Of a stretch of DNA of 24,330 nucleotides, positions 15,317 through 21,640 are shown one piece after another. Source of the DNA: a virus; IMG/VR virus record IMGVR_UViG_3300032334_000223, positions 1-24,330 of that record; one strand, written 5' to 3'. A program made the position numbers and the translations under genes. The notes beneath the pieces are model-generated. The model worked only from the letters and a program-made list of their open reading frames with translations, had not been told where the DNA came from and made no database searches. Each line of letters begins with the position of its first letter. Position 1 is the first letter of the stretch.

Positions 15317-18300
15317 TTAGATAAACTTTTTAGCCGGTAACAAATATACGTTGTTTGAATCAAATGCTACAAATGAAAGGATATCAAAGTTACCACTTCC
15401 AGATGTAGGTAAGTAAGCTGAGCCTGATATTTGTTTAACATTTGCTGAGAATGATGCTGTTGCTATTGCCACAGTCTGAGCTCTTACAGTTACTGTTTTA
15501 CCAGCACTTGCGTTTAAGATATCAAACTTAGTTATACCACTTACTAATGTTGTATAGTAAGTTCCAGCATTCATATCAATTGATGCGGTGTTATTAGATG
15601 TACCAGTTGTTAATGCTCCAGATATTATAATTCCAGCTGCAGAACCTGTTACGATTAATGAACCTGATATAATAGCTGAACCAGTATAAGGGAAATCACT
15701 AGCTCCTCCACCACTTATAGTAATAGAAGCCGTATTAGCACTTACTGTTGCTGTAACACCAGTACCAATAAAGTTTAAGAATGATGCTGCACCTTGCGCT
15801 GTACCTTCATCAGCTACAGTTAGTATTGTTGTTAATCCAGAAGTACCTGAAGAACCATTTACTCCATTTACACCTGATGTACCATTTGCTCCGTTTACTC
15901 CCGATGTTCCGTTTGCTCCATTAACTCCACTAGTCCCATTAATACCTGATGTACCATTAACTCCAGAAGTTCCGTTAGCACCATTTACACCGCTTGTACC
16001 ATTAGCTCCATTAACACCAGATGTTCCATTAACACCTGAAGTTCCGCTAACTCCTGAGGTTCCTGAGCTACCACCTGTGCCACTTACACCAGAAGTACCC
16101 GATGTACCTGCGGTGCCTGAAGTAACTGATGAACCAGACACAATATATAATGTATCTGCTACAGTTGTTCCAGCTGCAAGTAATGCTCCGTATGAACCTG
16201 AATCTAATGTTACAATCTTATTAGCCGGTTGAACATTTGTATATACATCACCTAATGTACTTACAAAGCTTCCACTAAATGAACACGATAATATACTTGC
16301 TGAACCAGTTACTCCTAATGAACCTGTAATTTGTGCACTACCACTATAAGGGAATCCAACACCAACTCCAGTACCACCATTTAATGTGATAGAAGCTGTG
16401 TTATCAGTTATTGTTAAGTTAGCTACCGAGCTACCACTAAATTGTAAGTAAGTTGCTGTACCTGCTATATTTGTACTACCACTAGCAAATCCAAATGCTT
16501 TTGCTGATGTACCGCTTGTACCTCCACTACCTGCAGTTCCATTGATTCCAGAAGTACCTGATGAGCCACCAGAACCAGCAGTACCATTAGTTCCACTTGT
16601 CCCACTACTTCCACCACTGCCGGCAGTTCCGTCAGTTCCTGATGTGCCACTACTTCCGCTTGTACCAGAAGTTCCTGAAGAACCTGATGTGCCAGAAGTA
16701 CCCGATGTGCCACCACTACCTGCTGTTCCATTTGTACCTGAAGTGCCTGATGTACCTGAAGTTGAACCAACAGCCACACCAATTTGTTTTGCATCTATCA
16801 ATACTGATGGAGATGCTGGGTATCCAGCTCCTGCTGCAGTAAATTGTAATTGTACTGATGAGTTATCTGATTGGAATACAAACTCTACATAATCATTTGC
16901 TGCCAATGTCCATTCATAAGGTACATAAGGTAAGTAAACTGAATCTACATTATCTAAAGTTATAGTTGATGCAGATGAACTAACATCATTACCATTTATT
17001 CTTGCCCATATTACTACATTAGCAGGAGAACCACCACTACCTTTAAGTATTTGTGCTGAATATCCAATTTGATAAACACCAGCATAAGATACTGCTATTC
17101 TAGTTGGATTACCACTTCCGTTATTTTGTATTGTAATTGCGTTACTTAAAGCAGTGTTTTCATAATACCAAACAGTTGGAGTATCAGGTCCACTTACAGC
17201 TTGTGTTGTACTACTATAAAATTCGCCAAAGTAATTCATAATACCAGCACCACCCGTACCAGGTGCTCCATTCGTACCAGAAGTTCCTGAAGTTCCGTTT
17301 GAACCATTTGCTCCCGAAGTACCTGATGTACCACCACTACCAGCCGTACCACGTGTGCCGCTTGTTCCAGCACTACCATTAGTTCCATTTATTCCCGATG
17401 TGCCAGAAGTTCCTGATGAACCACCGCTTCCTGCTGTACCATTGGTGCCTGAAGTACCTGAAGTACCCGATGAGCCACCAGTTCCTGCAGTTCCATTTGT
17501 ACCATCAATACCTGATGTACCACCACTGCCAGAAGTTCCTGATGAACCTCCACTTCCTGCAGTTCCATCGGTGCCGCTTGTACCACTACTACCACCACTA
17601 CCAGCTGTGCCGTTAGTGCCGGATGTACCGCTTGTGCCTGATGAGCCACCAGAACCTGCTGTTCCGTTTGTTCCTGAGGTGCCTGAAGAGCCTCCACTTC
17701 CAGCCGTACCATTTGTACCACTTGTTCCAGAAGTGCCGCCTGTGCCGTTTGTACCATCAATTGCTGATGTTCCAGCACTACCATTCGTTCCGTTTATTCC
17801 ACTAGTCCCATTTACTCCGCTTGTTCCATTAATACCTGATGTACCTGAAGTACCATCACCACCACTTGCTCCTGCTAAGTTTACATTCCATGCTGAATAT
17901 GTTCCACTTCCTTCAATCATTGTAATCTGAACTACCATAGCTCCATTAGCTGGATTGTATGATATTACAGGTCCTTGCATATAGTTTGTTCCATTATATG
18001 CAATTAAACATTGTTGTGCTACTGAATATGCTAATCCAGTTCCTATCGTAAGAGTTTGTGTTCCTAATCCTATTGTTAAAGAAGTAGATGAAGTAGTTAC
18101 ATATTTGTCACCATCATATCCAGAAGTACCTGAAGTACCATCCACACCACCACTACCGCTTGTACCAGAAGTACCCGATGTGCCAGATGAACCTGTTGTT
18201 CCAGCTGAACCATTTGTACCATTGATACCCGAAGTGCCGCTTGTTCCACCACTTCCGTTTGTTCCATCTATACCACTAGTTCCTGCTGAGCCGTTAGTTC

Positions 18301-19384
18301 CATTAATACCTGAAGTACCATTTACTCCCGATGTACCATTAACACCACTTGTCCCACCACTACCATTCGTGCCATTGATACCTGATGTACCTCCACTTCC
18401 GTTTGTTCCGTTTATTCCTGATGTGCCGTTTATTCCTGATGTACCATTTACACCTGAAGTACCAGCACTACCATTAGTTCCACTCACACCACTTGTCCCT
18501 GCTGAACCATTGCTTCCACTAAGGCCAGATGTACCAGCACTACCATTAGTTCCGTTAATGCCTGAAGTGCCATTAACTCCACTAGTCCCATTAACACCTG
18601 ATGTTCCGTTTAAGCCTGATGTACCAGCTGAACCATTTGTACCATCCTGTCCACTAGTCCCAGCACTACCATTCGTTCCATTTAAACCATTCAAAACAAA
18701 AGATAGGTAGTAACCAGCATTATCAGTTAAAGCTGTTGATACGCCACCTAAGAATGTTAAAGAAGATATGCTTAACACACTTCCGTTCCAGTTAGATGCA
18801 TTTACTTTGTATAAACCAAATTGAGTGTTATTGTTTACATTTGTGAACTGTACTTCGTATGTGTTTCCAGTTGTATCTAAATTAGCTAAATAACTAAATA
18901 ATTGAGTATAGCTATCACCATTTGTTGTACCATTAATCCATACTGCAGATATACCATCTAATGTAGTACCAGTCACATCAAATACAGATGTAGGTACTGA
19001 TGGTGCAAATCCTGCTCTATATGTCCACACATTTGTATTAGCTGGAACGATTGATGTACCTGAAGTACCATTTGTTCCTGCTTGTCCTATTACATTGATT
19101 GATGCAGTTCCATTATTTAGTGAAGCACTTACACTACCATAGAAGTTTAACACTCCTGCAGTTCCTAATATACTTCCACTACTAGCTACCTTAACTCCAC
19201 TACCACTTGCTATCAAGCCCTGTATTGATGCAGATAAAGCATTTGTTTCTGATTGTAGTGTCAAGCTATCAATCATATCACTATTAAAGTTTCTCAATAG
19301 CTCAGGTGTAATATAACCTATATTGTTATTGGGAAACGATGCGTTATTTTCTACCTTTAACTGCGGTTTATTTAATTGACTCAT
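15317..19384 (-). CDS. Collagen-like tail fibre with embedded C1q-like domain (1355 aa)
   Basis: A very large fibre protein. Residues 1 to about 230 are a non-repetitive N-terminus (LNKPQLKVENNASFPNNNIG, a short helix, then beta strands) that probably attaches to the virion. Four Gly-X-Y blocks follow, at about 231-425, 501-715, 875-958 and 1088-1181. Between them are a beta domain (about 426-500), a C1q/TNF-like jelly roll (about 715-875, with YYENTALSNAITIQNNGSGN, VSYAGVYQIGYSAQILKG and YVEFVFQSDNSSVQLQF), and another beta domain (about 962-1085). A beta-rich C-terminus ends in VYLLPAKKFI. The triplets are rich in Thr, Ser and Asn with few prolines, unlike animal collagen. N-G-T and N-G-S triplets repeat densely. 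It should form a trimeric fibre with knobs along its length. The first base of the next start lies one base past its stop (TAATATG). Confidence 0.88.
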   Translation of the reverse strand: MSQLNKPQLKVENNASFPNNNIGYITPELLRNFNSDMIDSLTLQSETNALSASIQGLIASGSGVKVASSGSILGTAGVLNFYGSVSASLNNGTASINVIGQAGTNGTSGTSIVPANTNVWTYRAGFAPSVPTSVFDVTGTTLDGISAVWINGTTNGDSYTQLFSYLANLDTTGNTYEVQFTNVNNNTQFGLYKVNASNWNGSVLSISSLTFLGGVSTALTDNAGYYLSFVLNGLNGTNGSAGTSGQDGTNGSAGTSGLNGTSGVNGTSGVNGTSGINGTNGSAGTSGLSGSNGSAGTSGVSGTNGSAGTSGVNGTSGINGTSGINGTNGSGGTSGINGTNGSGGTSGVNGTSGVNGTSGINGTNGSAGTSGIDGTNGSGGTSGTSGINGTNGSAGTTGSSGTSGTSGTSGSGGVDGTSGTSGYDGDKYVTTSSTSLTIGLGTQTLTIGTGLAYSVAQQCLIAYNGTNYMQGPVISYNPANGAMVVQITMIEGSGTYSAWNVNLAGASGGDGTSGTSGINGTSGVNGTSGINGTNGSAGTSAIDGTNGTGGTSGTSGTNGTAGSGGSSGTSGTNGTAGSGGSSGTSGTSGTNGTAGSGGSSGTSGTDGTAGSGGSSGTSGSGGTSGIDGTNGTAGTGGSSGTSGTSGTNGTAGSGGSSGTSGTSGINGTNGSAGTSGTRGTAGSGGTSGTSGANGSNGTSGTSGTNGAPGTGGAGIMNYFGEFYSSTTQAVSGPDTPTVWYYENTALSNAITIQNNGSGNPTRIAVSYAGVYQIGYSAQILKGSGGSPANVVIWARINGNDVSSSASTITLDNVDSVYLPYVPYEWTLAANDYVEFVFQSDNSSVQLQFTAAGAGYPASPSVLIDAKQIGVAVGSTSGTSGTSGTNGTAGSGGTSGTSGTSGSSGTSGTSGSSGTSGTDGTAGSGGSSGTSGTNGTAGSGGSSGTSGINGTAGSGGTSGTSAKAFGFASGSTNIAGTATYLQFSGSSVANLTITDNTASITLNGGTGVGVGFPYSGSAQITGSLGVTGSASILSCSFSGSFVSTLGDVYTNVQPANKIVTLDSGSYGALLAAGTTVADTLYIVSGSSVTSGTAGTSGTSGVSGTGGSSGTSGVSGTSGVNGTSGVNGANGTSGVNGANGTSGVNGTSGINGTSGVNGANGTSGVNGANGTSGVNGVNGSSGTSGLTTILTVADEGTAQGAASFLNFIGTGVTATVSANTASITISGGGASDFPYTGSAIISGSLIVTGSAAGIIISGALTTGTSNNTASIDMNAGTYYTTLVSGITKFDILNASAGKTVTVRAQTVAIATASFSANVKQISGSAYLPTSGSGNFDILSFVAFDSNNVYLLPAKKFI
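15840..16120 (-). repeat. Collagen-like repeat block 4
   Basis: Nine-base periodic DNA coding for Gly-X-Y triplets of the type GTSGVNGTSGVNGANG. Units are related to block 1 (Gly-Val/Ile-Asn) more than to block 2 (Gly-Ser-Gly-Gly). The nucleotide copies carry many synonymous differences. Confidence 0.9.
16510..16770 (-). repeat. Collagen-like repeat block 3
   Basis: Gly-X-Y triplets dominated by the unit GTAGSGGSSGTSG and runs of GTSGTSGSSGTSG, close to block 2. It follows the C1q-like domain directly and precedes the domain beginning AKAFGFASGSTNIAG. Confidence 0.9.
17240..17880 (-). repeat. Collagen-like repeat block 2
   Basis: The longest Gly-X-Y block. Its dominant unit is GTAGSGGSSGTSGTNG, several nearly identical copies at the protein level with synonymous changes in DNA. 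Because of the repeat, the opposite strand shows long Val-Pro-rich open frames, which are artefacts. Confidence 0.9.
18110..18700 (-). repeat. Collagen-like repeat block 1
   Basis: Gly-X-Y triplets of the type GTSGINGTNGSAGTSGLNG, with Val/Ile/Leu-Asn in alternate triplets and many N-G-T/N-G-S sequons. It lies between the N-terminal region and the first embedded beta domain. Confidence 0.9.
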
Positions 19385-19388
19385 TTTA

Positions 19389-19637
19389 TTAAATTGGTTT
19401 TATATCAAATCCTTGTGAGAATCCATCACTAAATGCACCTTGTCTAGTTGCAGATGATGCAGTTTGACCTATACCTTGTCCAATTAATGCACCTTCACAA
19501 CAATCAGTTGAATAAGTGTCAGCGTCCTCACACAAACAAGCTCTACGCTTATTATGTGGAATTGCTCTACCTCTTGTTGGACCGAAATATATTCCAGTCC
19601 ATTTTCTCATATTTCTAGTGTACGATGGAGTTGGCAT
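19389..19637 (-). CDS. Small Cys-rich protein with CLC...CC...QGIG motif (copy 2, 82 aa)
   Basis: An 82-residue basic protein. Its N-terminus (MPTPSYTRNMRKWTGIYFGP followed by TRGRAIPHNKRRA) is basic. The centre holds the motif C-L-C-x5-Y-S-x2-C-C-x-G-x-L-x2-Q-G-I-G (CLCEDADTYSTDCCEGALIG followed by QGIG). The C-terminus is Ser/Gln/Gly-rich. The four Cys could bind a metal ion or form disulfides. It lies five bases upstream of the collagen-like fibre gene and four bases downstream of its paralogue. I know similar small proteins from Bacteroidetes phages, without a function. A virion or fibre-related role is inferred from position. Confidence 0.6.
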   Translation of the reverse strand: MPTPSYTRNMRKWTGIYFGPTRGRAIPHNKRRACLCEDADTYSTDCCEGALIGQGIGQTASSATRQGAFSDGFSQGFDIKPI

Positions 19638-19640
19638 GTT

Positions 19641-19856
19641 CTATGTATTTAGTGAACCAGTTGCGTATATTAATCCTATACCTTGCTCACCTAAATAACC
19701 ATGACAGCATTTAAGTGAATAGTAATTACGATTTAAACATAAACATCCACTCTTTCCTCTCCCACTTCCTCTATTGTTTTTACTTGGTGTGTAATATCCA
19801 ACGGTAGGATGTTCTTTAACAGGAGCTTGTGGTTGTGCGGGTTTTAGTATTGGCAT
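19641..19856 (-). CDS. Small Cys-rich protein with CLC...CC...QGIG motif (copy 1, 71 aa)
   Basis: A 71-residue protein. The N-terminal half is Pro/Gly/Lys/Arg-rich (KPAQPQAPVKEHPTVGYYTP, then NNRGSGRGKSG). The C-terminal half has CLCLNRNYYSLKCCHGYLGE followed by QGIGLIYATG, which keeps the full motif spacing of the neighbour at 19389. The two are clearly paralogues that diverged strongly outside the motif. A GTTGTTAAAT element lies 18 bases before its start, so this gene may head the fibre transcription unit. The function is unknown; metal binding or disulfide cross-links are possible. Confidence 0.58.
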   Translation of the reverse strand: MPILKPAQPQAPVKEHPTVGYYTPSKNNRGSGRGKSGCLCLNRNYYSLKCCHGYLGEQGIGLIYATGSLNT

Positions 19857-19871
19857 CTGAATTCTTTATAG

Positions 19872-19881
19872 ATTTAACAAC
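19872..19881 (-). promoter_or_regulatory. GTTGTTAAAT element upstream of the Cys-rich/fibre unit
   Basis: The minus strand reads TTTAGTTGTTAAAT, then CTATAAAGAATTCAG and the ATG of the 71-residue protein. It has the same core as the other candidate promoter elements. It sits between the end of the shifted-frame chaperone ORF (stop at 19899) and the first gene of the fibre unit. The role is inferred. Confidence 0.45.
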
Positions 19882-19898
19882 TAAAGAATAAAAAATTA

Positions 19899-20165
19899 CT
19901 ATCCAATCTTTTTCATAGCTTCCTTATGCATCAGTTCCTCTAATTCATTCCTATCTGCCTGATATGCTAAATACATTAGACATTTCTCTAATGGCTGTTC
20001 GGTTATCTCATCTACTTTGAGGATATTGTTCCCTGCCAATTGGATAAGCGATGAATAAGATTTCCATTTTCTTCCAAAATTGATTTGATGTTGTGTGGAA
20101 TTGCTTTCTCCGTTATCAAAGAGCTCAGGGTAGAATTCAGCAAGTCTTTTAGTAAATTGTTGAAA
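19899..20165 (-). CDS. Shifted-frame C-terminal extension of the tail-chaperone-like protein
   Basis: An 88-codon open frame in the -1 frame of the gene at 20012-20665, entered at the T run, with no good start codon of its own. From the run it reads FQQFTKRLAEFYPELFDNGE, then NFGRKWKSYSSLIQLAGNNI, LKVDEITEQPLEKCLMYLAY and QADRNELEELMHKEAMKKIG before TAG. It looks like real protein: Trp, Tyr, charged helices, few rare residues. It runs 38 codons past the stop of the unshifted frame into otherwise empty sequence. In Bacteroidetes phage relatives the 'FGAVFFF' segment is, as I recall, followed by this kind of 'W..Y.SI..LA....K.DEIT..PL.KCL..L.Y..D..ELE' ending. The fused product would be about 255 residues. 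Confidence 0.7.
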   Translation of the reverse strand, partial: FQQFTKRLAEFYPELFDNGESNSTQHQINFGRKWKSYSSLIQLAGNNILKVDEITEQPLEKCLMYLAYQADRNELEELMHKEAMKKIG

Positions 20166-20665
20166 AAAAAAACTGCTCCAAAATGTACATCCATTGGTAC
20201 ATCCATAAACAGGTCTCCGTTTATATTAGCTTTATATGGCTCTATATCGTAGAGTGTTTTACTCTTATGTGTTACAGGTCTATAAAGAATTGACATTACT
20301 TCTGCCCAATTCTCATCTATCCCTACTGATTGATACTTTGATACGTCCACATAAGCACCATAGCTCATCTTAGATAAATCAGGTTCAAATCCATATTCCT
20401 TTCCATCTATTGTAATAAACTTTTGTAATGGATAGTCCAGCTTTTGTACGAATGAGAATAAATCATCTCTTACCTTTGTGTATGTATCAATATCTAACGA
20501 TTGTAAGTATTGTACTGGGAAGTGGCATAGGTGATGAAACATACATGCTATTAGGGCTTCAGGCTCATCCTTATACGCTTCCATATCTTTTCTGAATGCT
20601 AAGTAATCTTTAAGGGATACTGCACTCCAGTCTTTAGGTACTTCTATTTCTATTGTTTGTTTCAT
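20012..20665 (-). CDS. Tail-assembly-chaperone-like protein, unshifted frame (217 aa)
   Basis: A 217-residue protein if read without a shift. Residues 1-167 look conserved: IEIEVPKDWSAVSLKDYLAF at 5-24, KFITIDGKEYGFEPDLSKMS at 82-101, GAYVDVSKYQSVGID, EVMSILYRPVT at 122-132, and DVPMDVHFGAVFFF at 155-168. The 'PDLSKM..G.Y.DL..Y', 'I..LYRP' and 'MDV..GA..FF' series marks a Bacteroidetes phage family that I take to be tail-assembly-chaperone-like. The last 49 codons after the T10 run look less protein-like than the competing -1 frame. The gene follows the FkbM gene at a TAATATG junction. The function is inferred from family resemblance and the frameshift. Its place far from the tape measure is unusual. 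Confidence 0.62.
   Translation of the reverse strand: MKQTIEIEVPKDWSAVSLKDYLAFRKDMEAYKDEPEALIACMFHHLCHFPVQYLQSLDIDTYTKVRDDLFSFVQKLDYPLQKFITIDGKEYGFEPDLSKMSYGAYVDVSKYQSVGIDENWAEVMSILYRPVTHKSKTLYDIEPYKANINGDLFMDVPMDVHFGAVFFFNNLLKDLLNSTLSSLITEKAIPHNIKSILEENGNLIHRLSNWQGTISSK
20163..20172 (-). other. T10 tract: candidate -1 frameshift site
   Basis: Ten T in a row on the minus strand, in the context GGAGCAG-T10-CAACAA. In the unshifted frame it is read GTT TTT TTT TTC. Slipping back one base within the run gives TTT CAA CAA and opens the long -1 frame. Homopolymer runs like this allow slippage by ribosome or polymerase. They are also the commonest place for a sequencing indel: one extra T (T11) would produce the same fused protein without any recoding. 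Confidence 0.7.
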
Positions 20666-20666
20666 A

Positions 20667-21335
20667 TTATCTTCTTTTAAATAGCTTTACATAGTGTGAA
20701 TTAATACCATCACCGTCCGAATAAACCTCATCATGCGTTGTAGCAATCCAATCCATTAACTCTACTCCTTTATCTCCAGCATAGAATAAGAAGTTATGGA
20801 ATTCACCTGTAATGTATTTAATCTTGCTTAAATCCTTTTTATATAAGAAATCAAACTCTGCTCCTTCTATATCAATCTTTAATAGTCCAACTTCATTGTA
20901 TGGAGCTAATAGGGTTTCCAATGATATTGTTTCCACTTCTTCATACTCCTCACTATTCCATCCATGTCCATTATCAGATGTAAAGCCTGTAATACCATAC
21001 GAGCCTGTTTCAGTATCATTATCATTAACCATATACTTTCTTAATTGTACATGCGTATTATCTTTTGAGTAAAGTGCTTTATGCAATACACTATGCTGAT
21101 GATGTGATTTATATTCCTCTACATTGTAAGATGAAGCATCAATAGCTAAGATGTTGTCAAATCTCCACTTAAATGCTTCAGTAAAGCCACCAACATTACA
21201 GCCGGCATCTATTACCAATTCATTTCTTTCTAAATCCTCCATTAAGTGTATAGGATATTCTCTACTACATTCATCAGTTATTCTTTGAAACCAATTATCA
21301 GGTTGGTTAGCACATACTAGTTTATCTACTTTCAT
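20667..21335 (-). CDS. FkbM-type SAM-dependent methyltransferase
   Basis: A 222-residue class I methyltransferase. Motif I is VIDAGCNVGGFTEAF (41-55). An acidic residue that would bind the SAM ribose is in AIDAS (64-68). VETISLETLL (134-143) and LLKIDIEGAEFDFL (151-164) are the signature segments of the FkbM family ('v..isLd.ll', 'lKiDvEG.E...L'). GEFH (177-180) closes the fold. FkbM enzymes methylate sugar hydroxyls or similar groups on natural products, polysaccharides and S-layer or fibre glycans. In a phage structural region it may methylate a fibre glycan or host surface sugar, but the substrate cannot be read from sequence. Both junctions with its neighbours are TAATATG. Confidence 0.93.
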   Translation of the reverse strand: MKVDKLVCANQPDNWFQRITDECSREYPIHLMEDLERNELVIDAGCNVGGFTEAFKWRFDNILAIDASSYNVEEYKSHHQHSVLHKALYSKDNTHVQLRKYMVNDNDTETGSYGITGFTSDNGHGWNSEEYEEVETISLETLLAPYNEVGLLKIDIEGAEFDFLYKKDLSKIKYITGEFHNFLFYAGDKGVELMDWIATTHDEVYSDGDGINSHYVKLFKRR

Positions 21336-21336
21336 A

Positions 21337-21639
21337 TTAAAATTGTTTTTTTTCTCTATATTGTTCAGGGTTAGTTAGCTCATTATTAATCACAAGCGTA
21401 GCTGGTGTTATATCTACAGTATTAACTCTACTGTCCAACAATTGTTTAGCTTGTAGATACCTTTGATGCTCTTGGTTTCTTTGTGTGGATAGAGTAACGC
21501 AATATGCTTTTAACTCTCTTTCCTTTTCAGTTGCAGCATCTAATAATCCCTCTAAGTGTTGGATATACTTTGCCATCTCTAAGAAATCTTCTTTCTTTAA
21601 ATTCTCTAAATCTACATTTAATTCTTTTGCTTGTTCCAT
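21337..21639 (-). CDS. Coiled-coil hypothetical protein (100 aa)
   Basis: A 100-residue, charged protein with a predicted coiled coil over about residues 14-70 (LKKEDFLEMAKYIQHLEGLL, then AATEKERELKAYCVTLSTQR and NQEHQRYLQAKQLLDS). A short hydrophobic C-terminal part follows (VNTVDITPATLVINNELTNP). There is no enzyme motif and no signal peptide. It lies between the large terminase and FkbM genes with TAATATG junctions on both sides. It could be a packaging accessory or an adaptor, but no function can be assigned. Confidence 0.5.
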   Translation of the reverse strand: MEQAKELNVDLENLKKEDFLEMAKYIQHLEGLLDAATEKERELKAYCVTLSTQRNQEHQRYLQAKQLLDSRVNTVDITPATLVINNELTNPEQYREKKQF

Positions 21640-21640
21640 A

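Noticed and set aside
15316-15363. Earlier ATG (15363) for the first LamG gene
   Set aside because: The extra 16 residues overlap the fibre gene's end and lack the usual leader. The ATG at 15315 has the TAATATG context.
17355-17930. Plus-strand Val-Pro-rich open frames (also 16542-16892 and 18105-18710)
   Set aside because: They are the antisense of Gly-Thr-Ser codons in the collagen-like blocks; the 9-base periodicity keeps the opposite strand free of stops. They lack plausible starts and context.
15840-18700. Possible CRISPR-like periodic array
   Set aside because: The period is 3 and 9 bases, in frame and translated as Gly-X-Y. There are no unique spacers between identical repeats.
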